Origin: Usnea hakonensis
Taxonomy: Eukaryota > Ascomycota > Lecanoromycetes > Lecanorales > Parmeliaceae
Length of the DNA: 64,000 nt
Assembly (NCBI GenBank): GCA_013423325.1
Contig: BLJB01000275.1
Span: forward strand, 80,178 to 144,177
Direction: 5' to 3'
Shown: positions 1 to 11,223 of the stretch, one piece after another
How the letters are laid out: the number at the start of each line of letters is the position of its first letter
How positions within the stretch are numbered: the first letter of the stretch is position 1
Translations under genes and position numbers: made by a program
Notes under the pieces: model-generated
Told to the model about the DNA's origin: nothing
Database searches by the model: none
Seen by the model: the letters and a program-made list of their open reading frames with translations, nothing else

Positions 1-3000
1 AAATGTGATGTGATGAAGTCAGACGCGAGAGAGCGGACAAGGGATTGTGGATAGCGGTTTCTCGATTCATCCATTCCTCTCTCCTTCTATTCCCCGTGCT
101 CTCTCATTCGTTCCTCAAGATGCTCCTAAGCGCGAAATTCGCTTCGTCCTATGAGATTGTCTGGTATGAGCACGAGTTTATTACTTGCGCTCGAGCGAAA
201 TCAGCGCGTTGTGTATTGAATAGGCTAGGTGGGGTTATGCTTGTACTATGACTGCGGTGGAGGTTAGTTTGGGTTTCTGATTTGGGATCTGGGATTGTGG
301 AGGGAAGACAACGCTTGGTAAGGGGAGAGGGGGGGAGAGGGGGGGAAAGGACGTACTGGGTGTAGGTGGTGTTGGTGGGTCTTTGGCTTGTTTGAAGCGC
401 GTGAGGGGAGGATTTGTGTGTATGCGTTGAAATTCTTTGAGTTAAAAAGTCTTCGGGCTTCGTGTGAGATGCCTGAGACGAGTGGAATGATGCTGAGCTG
501 CATTTGTTTCAATTGAAGGAGGTAGAAAAAGAGGCATGGTAGCACCATACCGCGCTAAGCCCGACTAAACCCCGCGTGTTGTCCTCGTACAGAAAATCCA
601 CAGATTTCACTGACCCTCAATTCCACCAAACCACCTCTCAAAATGCTATACTGAAAGCTGTATATCACTCGTAATACCTTCCAATATATTATGAAACCAT
701 CCAGAAAACGGAGGGGCGTGATTGGAAGTGGACAAAAAGTATTTTGAAAGCGATCCTCACCGATTCGAACCGTGGGCCTTGGCCTTTCTGAAAAGGGAAG
801 TGTAAAATACAGGCGCGGAGAGTATTGAAAAGTACCGGAGAGAGTACAGACATGGATTTGCGATAGCAAGAATCAAACTGGCCCGGCAAAGCTTTCTGTT
901 GTGGTTCCACTTGCAATGTCTTAACGAGTCATCGCTTCAGCTTTCAACAGAGCACGTTGTATCTGCTGCTTCGTCCACATATAACGAAGGGCTTCAGTCA
1001 CAGTCTCAATGCGTGATACTTATGCGACGAGTCTACAGCCAGGGCCAATGCGATTAGCTCTCATTGGTTATCAGACTCGTTGTATCCTAGACCGATGTTT
1101 TGACCGAAGGGTTCAATGCGATGCATGACCAATCGCTCGCTATGCGAAGATGCAAATGCTTTTGGGTACTTGGGGAATTTTACATTTGCTATGTTCAGGT
1201 TGCTTTCGCAATGATCCAAGTGGTCCATGAATTGGGCAAGAAAAAAAGAAAAAGAGAAAAAAATTATTTGTGAGGTTTCTCGGATTCTCTGAATGTATCA
1301 GGTACTATGTAGCTGGCACCGCGAACAGGTGAACCTCGTAGCCAGCCAGACCCGGGCACATGATTTTCGCAACGGAGACTTTATTGGGATTTTCAACATG
1401 AGTCATGTTGTAGTCTCCCGCAAACATCTCCGTTGCTCGAACCATGTACCCGGGCCCTTACAGTTAGCATTATGCGTTTAAACCACAGGGGCAGTACTTA
1501 CCTTTTTCTAGAATTTGCGCTATTTTTCTTATGTAGTGAATTGAAAATCAGCTTGGTGTTGACGAGGAAACCAATCTGGTAAAGCGGCGCACGAAAGTTG
1601 CAGCATGAACAGCTCGGCCACAACCTTGCTGTTTTCACAGACCAACACAAATATGATGTCGGTGATCCGAAGTCCAATGCAATCAGCGCTCATGGTGCGC
1701 GATTGAGAAAGCATGGAAGAGGTTGTCAATGTTTGGCTACATCTAGTGCAGTGCCAGCTTCTCCCCCTCCCATTACCCCATAGTCCGTGACAGAATAAGT
1801 CTGATATCTTGCAGGCGAAAGCATAGCATTTGGGCAAGGCTGTCGATTAGCAATTGATGTTGCGTCACCAGTTTGAGAGGTAGCAGCTGTAATAGGTCGA
1901 TGAGAAAATTGCTGGGCTCAGGATTGCAGTAGATGAAACACGGTACGCTTGGTAGAATCGCTGTCAAATGGAAGATATACTAATCGGTTGAAGGGTATTG
2001 TGGACGAGCAAGATGCAAGGACACATGTATGGAAAGTCTTTGATCGAGAACATGCTTTACGACGACTACTCCAGCTCATTTCGGGACACCCAACTTCAAA
2101 AGCTCAAGTCCCGCTACAATGCTATGGCTGTCATGGGGAATCGAAGACCGAGAGAGCTTTCTGTTTCTGAAGCAGACGTGAGGGTGATCAGAGATGTCGT
2201 CGGAACAAACGTTTCGCTTAGCTTTCTCCGTCCGAAGGTCCTCTCCGTATTGTAAGTATTGAACATCGCGACACTCTGACTGTCATTACTTGACCTTGCG
2301 TGCTTTGGAATTCCCAGCATCCTCTTCAGGAGCTGCACTGTCATAGATTATATACAACATTTGATGATTGCACCTATACGCGATTCCCTGCATCCCTCTC
2401 TGCATCGCCTCGTACTTTGTCTCCACCATATTAGCGCTAGATGTCAGGAATCCTGGCCCGCTTCCGCCTGGCCAAGCCATCAGAAAGAACCATGCATCTG
2501 CTATAGACAAGGGAAGCCAATTAATCAGACGTGAGATTCATAGAGACGATGGGAGGATCACGATCACTCAATCGACGCTACAGTGTCGAGATTTCCCATA
2601 GACTGAGCGGTGTTTTGTTTCCGACCAGAGGCGCGTCGCCTTGAAAACAAGTCGTTGTCTCCAGACATGGCCATGTTCGTGACCAACTTACATGGCTATT
2701 TGTTGGATTTTCAGAGTCACAATGTCGCCAAGATTCAAAAATTGTATGGTTCCCCAGTCTATCCGCCCATCCCAACCATATTTCTTGACTTCAAAGACCC
2801 AGAATGTCACCTCCGTTGATGTTTGTGAACCCTCGAGAATATCCTTCTCGTGGGTTAAAGATTTATACAACTTGTCTCGGTAGGTAAGTGAGAAACGCTA
2901 GCAGCCGAGGTTCACGCTAAGGTATTGCTCCCTTCACAACACAGCATCTTACTCACAACACCAAAGATTTTGATGCGACCCAGGTTATCTTCCCTATCAT

Positions 3001-3096
3001 TTATCTACTCGCAAGGTCCAGCTTCATGTACCCTCTCGTAATCAACTGTCTGAACTCGCTATCATTTGTACTCAAGTCAGGCTTCTCACCATAGAT
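1..3096. other. Gene-poor left end, no confident gene
   Basis: I find no gene I can defend in this stretch. Two overlapping plus-strand frames at about 1949-2255 both translate into natural-looking sequence; the 1998-2255 frame ends just before a good GT donor (gtaagt, near 2252), so an exon of an unrecognised gene is possible. A minus-strand frame at 2688-2870 also looks protein-like but cannot be joined to anything. The only clear structure is the inverted repeat at 1351-1454, listed separately. Poly-purine runs occur around 325-350 and 1240-1265. Confidence 0.4.
1351..1454. repeat. Imperfect inverted repeat with palindromic core
   Basis: The two halves are imperfect reverse complements around a perfect 17-bp palindrome (CAACATGAGTCATGTTG, 1394-1410). 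Matching blocks are CCCGGG at both tips (1351-1356 and 1449-1454), ACATG next to it, and GCAACGGAGA (1369-1378) against TCTCCGTTGC (about 1427-1436). Arms are about 52 bp with roughly one mismatch in four. It could form a long hairpin or cruciform. No coding role is visible. It could be a decayed MITE or a foldback element, but I see no target-site duplication. Confidence 0.7.
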
Positions 3097-3977
3097 ATGG
3101 CTTCACTCACTTTCGAATTCCCTGAAAAGTCCGAAGAAAACCGTAGGATCGCCAACGTGTGCGAATACTGCTGGGGCACAAGTACGCAGTCACTACTATT
3201 CACTACTCATGTATTAACGAGAGTTTAATAGGCAACTTCACAACATTAGCCGCGAATAGATTGAAAAACGGCATCATTCATCTCGCTATAGATCACTTGG
3301 AGATAGCCAAACAGAATGGGACTCGTTGCACTCAACAAGACACAGTCCGCTGGTGGCTGGCCCTCATTGATGTAGCTTGCAAGCCGGATTGCGGCTGTGC
3401 TCAAAACTTACGTTCACACGTGAGTCTGCCCCACCCCCATCATGAGGTGCAAGGAGCTGACCCATTTCCTCTAGGTTAATTGGGAGGAATTTGCCCTATT
3501 TTGGTCCCAAACGAAGATCGAGTTCGCCGCTGGGGCACGATTATCGAGACAACAAAAGAAGAACCTGGCAAAAAAAGCCAAGGCAGTAAAGCCTGAGCCC
3601 GAGGTACTCCACTCAATCACGATAAATAGCCTAGCCGATGAGAGCAAGCTGACGATGAGCCGTTGTAGGACGACGCAGCCCCCGCTCCAGCCCCTACTCT
3701 TTCAAAAAAACAACTCGCCAATGAGAGGCGCAAAAAGAAGAACAAGGCCAGAAAGCAGGCATGTAATGTCCCCAACCTAAAACCCTCGCCATCCACTAAC
3801 AACATGAGATCGCAGGCGGCGACCGCTCTGGCCAATGACCTTGGAGGCCTCCAGGAGGCGCTGCCACCCATTCCCCCTCCCGTGATCCCAGCTGCCCTGC
3901 CCGTTGATCCGGCCACAGGCCTACAAATCACCTTCACGGCCACACTGGCCAGCCATGTAAAGGTCGTATTAAGATAG
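3097..3977 (+). CDS. Unknown small cysteine-containing protein, four exons
   Basis: Exons 3097-3181, 3232-3419, 3475-3603 and 3669-3977 join in phase across three GT-AG introns of 50, 55 and 65 nt to give 236 residues. The N-terminal part has paired cysteines (VCEYCW near residue 22, then CKPDCGC near 80), which could bind a metal. The middle is helical and the C-terminal third is Lys/Arg-rich, then Ala/Pro-rich. A further intron at 3763-3815 is possible; removing it would end the protein within seven codons, so I kept the longer reading. I do not recognise the family. It lies just upstream of an AT-rich tandem repeat, so it may be associated with repeats. Confidence 0.55.
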
Positions 3978-4045
3978 TCTTTTCCCATTCGTACGTAGAG
4001 GTTTTCAGGGGCATCGACCCTGTAATATTCGGTTTTTATGGTGTT

Positions 4046-4362
4046 AGGTAGTTTGAATAAATAAATTCCTAAAGAATAAGCCCTCCCTTCATACTGATAT
4101 TATAGGGACTACCCTCCACTCCACCTACTAGTCTCCTGATAACTTCCCCGAAATCCGTATATAAATAAATGAGTCCTGTCCTAGCGCTAAGGTCTTTCAA
4201 AGGAGGAAGAGTAGTAATAAATAGAATTCTAAGGGATAAATTCTCTACTATAACGATATTATAGGGACTGCTACTACTCCAACCGCTACTCTCTTAATGA
4301 TTTACCCTAAATCCGTATATTGAAAAAAGGAGTCCTACCCCGGTACTTAGGTCTTTCAAGGA
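4046..4362. repeat. Diverged tandem duplication, about 159-bp period
   Basis: Two copies follow each other directly. Anchors are GATATTATAGGGACT (about 4096 and 4255), AAATCCGTATAT (about 4151 and 4310), GAGTCCT and GGTCTTTCAA(A)GGA (about 4191 and 4350). The sequence is AT-rich and the copies differ mainly by transitions. It is non-coding. It may be the remnant of a repeat mutated by RIP. Confidence 0.7.
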
Positions 4363-4523
4363 AGTCAGGAACACCTATAATTAGATTACTATTGGCAGAC
4401 GAGGATGGTTGTGTGAGACCTTGTGTTCGTCGACCATGTGGCTGATCGCTTTCCAGAGAGGATCTGTACAAGAAAGCCATTTTTGCTACACATATTGTAC
4501 ATACACACATCACTGCGCTGCTT

Positions 4524-6397
4524 TCAATCTTCTTTCAGATCACTCCAATCCACAGTCTCCAAATCAGCAGGGACGGCCCGTCTCGCCCTCCCCTTCCGAT
4601 ACTTCAGCATGTTCCAACCTCCCATAAACCCCAAGCACAAGACCGTCAAAGGAACGCTAACCGCCACGTACAGCCACCAATTCTTGCTTATCAACAAGAT
4701 CGCCTGGCCGTCAGTGCCTTGCGACGTGCTGAAGAAGCCCATGCCGAAGATGCTGCTAACGAGGGAGGCGGGCAGGAAAAGCATTGACAGGATTTGGATG
4801 ATTCGCAGAGCTCGGCTATCTTGATGGGAGGCGCGAGCGATTTGGGTGGATTCGGTGGCCATTCTGATGTTCACCTTGAAGGGAGGATCAGTGAGGATTT
4901 TTTAAATAAGAGAACGGTCGGACAAACCTCTGCGTCGCGTTGATTCACCATTGCAAAGCCTTCGCTGACACCGATTTTGGATCTCTCGTTGTAGAGATTG
5001 CTGTAGGTACGTATGAGCTTTGCTTCTCTCAAGAAAGAGCTGAATGTCTCCCGAAGCCGTGCCAACAGCTCTGTTTCGTCGTGCAACGATGCCGGTGTCG
5101 CAACTTCCGAGCTGGCTGTTGGATGGAGACTCTCCTGGAACCATTCATACTCCCTTTTCAAATGCTCGAGTGTAGCATCAAGAACATCATAGTCGGTGGA
5201 TATCTGTTGGATCTGTCGGGAAAAGGCTAGGAAAACCTGTACCCTCTCAGTGTAGTCGTTCGCTGATTTCAACTGTTGCGCTTTGAACTCCTGATTTCCA
5301 CACAGGAGGATTAGCCAATGTTTTCAAGATCGAGAGTCTGAAACAGCTGCCATCGCGTAGTACTTGCCCATTCGTACAGGGGGCCTGAAAAGTCTTGCAA
5401 GAAGTCGTATGTTTTCAACAACAGCGCTCTTGCAAAGTACGCGTGGACAATCATCGGATGTCGCTGCAGCTGCATGCCAGAGATGCCCTGAAAAGTTGAT
5501 TGGAAATTTTCCCTCGATGGTGGTGGCCACCCTAGCACGAGAACCTGCAACTTTCTGGTGAAAAGGTCGTACTTTGACCACAGAGTAAAGCGCCTCCAAT
5601 CGGCCACCTTTCGAGAAAGGTCACGGGCCGTTTCGTCTCCATGAAGCCAGTCCGATCGGATCACGGCAGAGTACCATTGTTCTATCGTGAATCAGACTTC
5701 AGTCCGAATAAAGGGCATGATTTACATTGTTTGGGTACATACCACGTTGGTGCGGCTTGCACGTTGTTTGATCAAATCGCGTAGCACTTCCTGGCATATG
5801 CTGGCGGGATATGAAACCGGCAAAGCGCGGAGAAATTTCGAAGGCGTCAAAGATAGAGCGGAGGTGGGCTGAGGCGAGAGAAAGCCTCTCTTGATCCTTT
5901 TGAACACAATCAACGAATCTATATAGATCGGTCGATCATTAGACCTGACACTGGATATTGCGAAGTCATGCTAGCCTCTTGGTGGTCCGTGTGGCCAGTA
6001 GTCAGAGTAAAGTACTTACATGACTCTTGTATCGTAGCAAGCAAGACGATCGTCCTGCTGGAACATTAGCTAAAAGTATGCGCTAGGGGCACCACGGCTT
6101 CCTCGCTCTAAGCACCCGGGAAATCGGATTTTGCCCCCCAAAACCCTAAATCTGCGCGTTAGGCAGGGGCTAGCTAACCTTAACAATTTCGACAATATTA
6201 TCGCCGCTAACATTAGACCTCATAACTCCATTACCGCCTATGACTTCGAAAACATGACCTATGGAATCGCCCACCGAGAAGTAATCTTGAGCGCGGAAAG
6301 CGTTGCTGTAGTCTCCGTTAAGGATCAGGTCCAGAGAAGTGCCCAACGGATGGCTAGATAGATTTTCCGCCATTGGAGATTCGTCGCTAACGCTCAT
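4524..6397 (-). CDS. CorA-like divalent cation (Mg2+) transporter family protein
   Basis: Six exons (6397-6179, 6057-6020, 5918-5743, 5681-5364, 5280-4928, 4874-4524) join in phase to 484 residues starting at an ATG. The N-terminal two thirds is a soluble domain with a helical stretch (residues about 250-370) typical of the CorA cytoplasmic funnel. The C-terminus holds two hydrophobic segments: LSMLFLPASLVSSIFGMGFF and, after a short loop, WWLYVAVSVPLTVLCLGFMG. The GMGFF sequence stands where classical CorA has the GMN selectivity motif, so this is one of the divergent fungal CorA-like proteins and Mg2+ transport itself is uncertain. It is transcribed divergently from the amidase gene. The small second exon (38 nt) and the 121-nt first intron are supported only by phase and protein continuity. 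Confidence 0.8.
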
Positions 6398-7008
6398 TTC
6401 ACCTGCACAAATGTTACTCTGACGTCTCCGTCACTCGTGAGGTACAGCGATGATTTCCGGCGCCTAAATGTTCAAGATATTCCTCACTTTATGTAGATTT
6501 CGAGATCGACGAGTAATGGCCCCCATCCCCATCTTGCAATCCTCAGCCAATCAGTACTGGGTGGAACCGCCAGCCTCAGGTTTAAAATAGCCCATTGTAA
6601 CCCGCCATTTCAGGTTTTTACAGGTAGAAGCGGGCTCGATACATAGCTCCATCGCTGATGCACAAGATTGTTTCGACATCAGGCGCAACCCCGGGCACGT
6701 TTGAAACTTCACCTCGGTCGTCAACCGGTCACAGGAAATTGAGAAAAGAGATAAAGATACAGAAAAAGAGACTAAGAAGTCGATTGGTGCTGCCGTGTGG
6801 GCTTGCCGTCGGCCGGAGATAGGTAAATCTTTCCTTGTATCGCAGTACAGCACATTCATTGATGGCCATGGTCCCGATACGAAAATCTTACATGCAACTA
6901 AAACCCACAATCACTTCCGATCCAGCCGATGAACAGTCTTTAAAATTGAACGTCTGACCTCAGATTGTAATCTGGCTCCGTCCTGCCTCGAGGTAAGTGA
7001 GACAAGAA
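6398..7008. other. Intergenic region between divergent CorA-like and amidase genes
   Basis: About 610 bp separates the two start codons. No ORF in it has support. It presumably holds both promoters. I see no distinctive regulatory motif. Confidence 0.5.
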
Positions 7009-9291
7009 ATGTCTACCATTTTGCGTGGCTCCACGGCTGACAAGCCAAAATTTAGGATTATTGCAACTTTTGGCGGAAATGAATATTACATTCATCAAGC
7101 ACCTGCTCATACTATCTCACTTCGGACTTCCTACTCCTCGGATGAAGTTTTCAGGGGTCTCAAAGGAGACTCAATACCGTGCACAGTTTTCAATGCGTCA
7201 AAGGACGATTTCAACAATGAGAATTTGGATGCGGTTAGTTCTAAGCTTGCTCACCATGACGATGTTTGGACCCTGGCTTTTCTTCAGAGTGAGACAAGCT
7301 ATCGTCTTTAGTTGCATTCAAGGGTTACTGACTGTACAAACTTATCGACAGTCATCATACTCCAAACACCACGGGCTGCAAAGCTTTGTGTTGTGCGAGA
7401 TGGAGCCTGCACTGTCTTGGAAATCGAACCTACTCATTTGTTGACCGGTCCCTACACAATCCGCCTCTCAACTGGGGAGATTCTTCGTGTGTCTCGATTA
7501 TACGAAGACAAATATAACGCTTTCATTGGAGGGTCCCTCACCTTCAGCGCTCAGCTGCACTCCTTCCAGTGGCTTAACATTGGGGTGAGAAGATCGGACT
7601 CGAAGATGGCACATTTGCTAACCTTCCTCAGAACCTCATAGCCGTTCCTTCAAGATTTGGCTCCGAACGTACGTCTATACGGTCCTTGGCAGGGGTATAA
7701 TATCCCAGAAAGCATATACAAAAGATCTCTTTAGCTGATTGGTATTGAGCTACGGTTCGCCGTCAAGGACATCATTGATGTGGCAGGTCTCCAAACAGGC
7801 CTTGGCAATCGCAGTTATCGCAGGCTATACCCTGACCGACGGTCCTCCGCTCGGTGCGTCGACCGACTCCTGGAGGCAGGTGCGATTCTAGTGGGCAAGA
7901 CGATGACAACACAGTTTGCTGAGGGGGAAGTGCCCACACAGTGGTAGGGGTTGATTCGTCTTTATTCAAAACGCACTTTCTTTGCACGCCTACATACCTC
8001 CAAGCTCTCAACGACTACATTCCTGACAATCGAATTTCTTCGATGTTGAACATGGACACAACGGTGACGCTCGCCAAAATAACGATCTCATCAGTACATT
8101 TCATGAGCATCTAGTATCTAGCACCAATGATGTACCTGAGTGCTCATTGGCTTTCTTAGGATTGATTACATGGCGCCCTTCAATCCCCGCGGTGACTCGT
8201 ACCAATCGCCGTCTTCTTCGAGCACCGGCTCCGCTGTCGCTTCGGCTGCCTATCCCTGGCTCGACTTTACAATTGGAACTGACACGGGGGGCTCCATACG
8301 CCATCCGGCAGGTGTTTGTGGCACATATGGATTGCGGGCTTCTACCAATGTTATCTCCACTACTGGCATATATTCAGTGTCGCCGCTCCTAGATAGCCCC
8401 GGGCTATTTGCTCGATCTGCGGCTGTAGTTGCAGCTGTTATGGATTGCTTGGTAGAGCCACCACATCCTTCACCAGTTTTATCGAAAACGCCGGTCAAAT
8501 ACAAACTTCTATATCCCGTCCGAGCCAGGAAAACCGAGCCTCAAGGCTCCCATCGTTGGTTTCCCTATCCCGACAAGTCGTTGCCTGCGACGGATGTCGA
8601 GACCCTCTTCGAGAAAACGGTCCAAAACATGGAATTGCACCTCAAATGCACCCGGAGCCCCTTCAACCTCGAAGACCTGTGGCGTCAGACTCGTCCGGCG
8701 GGCCAAGATGAAAGCTTGGACAAAGCCACTGGAGCCATATACACAGTCCTCACAACCTACTCATGCGTCCGTGAAACCGTCGATCCCTTCATCGCCGACT
8801 TCCGCGCCGCCAATAATACCCACACCCCCTTCATCGACCCCATCGTCGCAGCTCGCCAGATCCACGGCCGCACACTCACCCCCCAACAGTATCAAAACGC
8901 CCTGAAATCCGCCGAGATTTTTTCGCAATGGTTCCGCTCCGTCGTCTTCGCCAAGACGACCTCCAACGAGTTCCCCGTCCTCGTATTCCCCCAGAGCTGG
9001 GGCGTCCCGACCTACCGCGACGAGCCCGACAACGGGCCCCTATTCTTCTCCTCCTTCTCCATCTACAGCCTCAGCTACCTGTCCGGATGTCCCGACTGCA
9101 CCGTGCCCATTGGGGAAACAGCATGCCGATCACGCGTGACAGAGGCTGAGATGTTCCTACCAGTCTCCCTGTCCGTGTTGAGCCCGCCGGGAACAGACCT
9201 CCAGCTAATGGCTCTGTTATCGGAGCTGGAAGAGGCGGGCGTGCTGAGGCCTGTGGGGGCTGGGATGCGGATGTATACGGATGCGAGGTAG
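7009..9291 (+). CDS. Amidase signature family hydrolase with N-terminal extension
   Basis: Five exons (7009-7288, 7352-7584, 7632-7694, 7750-7943, 8160-9291) join in phase to 633 residues. Residues about 195 onward are an amidase signature domain: the lysine of RFAVKDIID, the serine-rich stretch SPSSSSTGSAVASA and the nucleophile region TDTGGSIRHPAG form the Ser-cisSer-Lys triad of the family. The N-terminal ~190 residues are a separate domain seen in a subgroup of fungal amidases, and I know no function for it. Such enzymes hydrolyse amides, often of unknown substrate. No signal peptide is evident, so the protein is probably cytosolic. The third intron ends at the AG of ATTGAG, chosen because it restores the SLAGLRFAVKD consensus. 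The fourth intron is long (216 nt). Confidence 0.87.
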
Positions 9292-9763
9292 GGCGGTGGG
9301 ATGGGGAGAGAGGAAGAGGTTTGATGGCATGAATGAATGTGATACTTGAAGAGTGAACATGCTTGAACTCTGAATTGGAAGTTCTTGCTCGCGGGTGCCG
9401 AATTGCTTTAGATGGCGTTTTATGTGCACGAATTATGACCCCAACTATGATCTAGATACCTTACTTGATAGCGTTCAGATTTCGGATCAAGTTTTAGTGC
9501 AATTAAAAAAAATATGTATCTTGATTTGAACGCAGGGAAACTTCTCTTCGCTGGAGTACGTAAGAACTGAGCCTCTTGTATTTTTGCTCTGCAAGGATTG
9601 AGAAATGGGCTACTCCATCACACCGAAGCAAAACCGTGTGTTGGACGATAGTACTAAAAGCAACCGATCTCTAGAAGGAGTATTCGATGCTAATAGTCCT
9701 TCCTGACAGCCCGCTTCACCAAACGTTGCCCGTCCCCAGAACAAGCCGTTAGTCCCCCGCCTC

Positions 9764-10841
9764 TCACACCCCACCCACCACCCCCAACCCACCCCCAACA
9801 CCAGCCTCCACCCACAGCGGCACATGATCACTCCCCCCCCTCTCCGCCTCACAATCCAACACATCCGCACCCCTCACCCCCACCCCTCTCGTCACCAACA
9901 CCAAATCCACCCGATCCCCCCCCTCCCCCCAAGGCTTATTCCTCGGCCTATACGTAAACTTCCTCCGCAACCCCTGCACCGCGCGAAACGTATCCACCAA
10001 CCCCGCCCCCTCCATGACCTTCTCTTCAAAATCCGCTCGATTGCGCACATGCTCTTCGCCCATGCGTAAATGGGGAAAGGAATCGATCGGCGACCGCTAC
10101 AACAACGTCCCATCCTTTCTCCTCGTATCGACGCACCTCATCGCGGAGCAAGGAATGGAAGATTCGTTTGCGGTAGTGGCGGTCTCCAATCACTTTCCCC
10201 GTGGCCGGATCGCGGTAGTCGTTTGTGGTGCCGTTGACTGCGTAGACGTTTATGACGAGCATGCGCCAGGTGTTGATCTCAAAGAGGAGCACGCGCCCTT
10301 CGAGATCCCAGTCCACGGTCTTGGTTTCATAGCTTGGTACATCGCGGCGGACGAGCGTGCAGACGCCGTACACTTTGCCGCCGAAGCCAGTCGCGTTGTA
10401 CTGATCACGCGGGAGGCAGAAATGCGCATCGTAGAGGGAGCGCTGGGGATCGGTTCGATCGGCTTGGTCCAAGGGCTTGTTGATGTTGCGTTGGATGGCG
10501 GGTTGGGTGGTTGTGTCTGTGGGGGCGATTTTGACTTCTTGGAGGCAGAGGATGTGGGGCCATGCCCATCGCTTGAGATTGGCGCGGAGGGAAGGGGGTG
10601 GCGGTTGGGGTTTCGAGGAGGTAGAGGCTGGTTTGAGAAAGGTGGTTATTGGAGGGGTGGAGAGGGGCAGGAAAGGATGGATGCCGTTGATGTTCCAAGA
10701 GTAGATGCGTAGGGTGGTTTGCGAGGTGGGAGAGGGTGCGTTTGGGGCCGGAGGGGATGGGTGAGGTTCCTGGGGTGGGGTGTCGGAGATACGCCGGCGT
10801 TTGAGAGGAGGGGGACTGATAGCGCGGTCTGGCGACGACAT
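9764..10841 (-). pseudogene. Degenerate Apn2-type AP endonuclease (exonuclease III family)
   Basis: From the ATG at 10841 the protein begins with a basic, proline-rich tail and enters an exonuclease III fold: YSWNINGI, CLQEVKI, the ATGFGGKVYGVCTL region and NVYAVNGT are clear. At VVVA (about 10090-10100) the expected GDxN metal/catalytic motif is absent, and the reading frame changes. Homology continues in another minus frame (DSFPHLRMGEEHVRNR, then RVDLVLVTRG and GGSDHVPLWV) to about 9815. The loss looks like a short deletion with a frameshift, not an intron. Nothing resembling the C-terminal PCNA-binding or GRF zinc-finger parts of Apn2 follows. It is most likely a decayed copy; a sequencing or assembly error at 10090-10100 is the alternative. 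Confidence 0.7.
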
Positions 10842-11223
10842 TGTTTGGTCAGTATATGTTGTAGGCTGTTAGGAAAGTTTATGATTGAAGCAGTAAGGGA
10901 GGGCAACGACATGGATATAATTCGTTACGAGGATCGTTTGGTTGATTCACTTTTATATTTTACCACTTCTGACCTCCAGTACATCTGTCATAACTAAATT
11001 GTAGAGAACAAAGGAAGTATGAATACCCGTGGTACTCGTACGGATGGGTTACTACTTGACTTTACGGCTCTGAGTAGGATTTCAGTATCTTACAACCGCA
11101 AAATCTCATGCTACCAGACCGAGGAACAGAGTTCAATCCGAAAGTTCCCAAGCTGTGACGGCTATGGATCAAAGAATCACCCAACATTCATAGACATTTC
11201 TCCAATGAGTACATCCAATCTTT
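10842..11223. other. Intergenic region between Apn2-like remnant and Arp9 gene
   Basis: About 380 bp between the start of the endonuclease remnant and the stop codon of the Arp9 gene. No gene is recognised here. Confidence 0.5.

Noticed and set aside
750..850. GATTCGAACC (box B-like) suggesting a minus-strand tRNA
   Set aside because: The T-arm stem has a mismatch, no box A lies at the right distance and no acceptor stem forms.
3617..3988. 123-residue minus-strand ORF
   Set aside because: It overlaps exons of the plus-strand gene at 3097-3977 and is low-complexity Ala/Ser sequence.
10014..10712. 232-residue plus-strand ORF
   Set aside because: It is the mirror of the GC-rich Apn2-like coding sequence on the minus strand, which shows real motifs.
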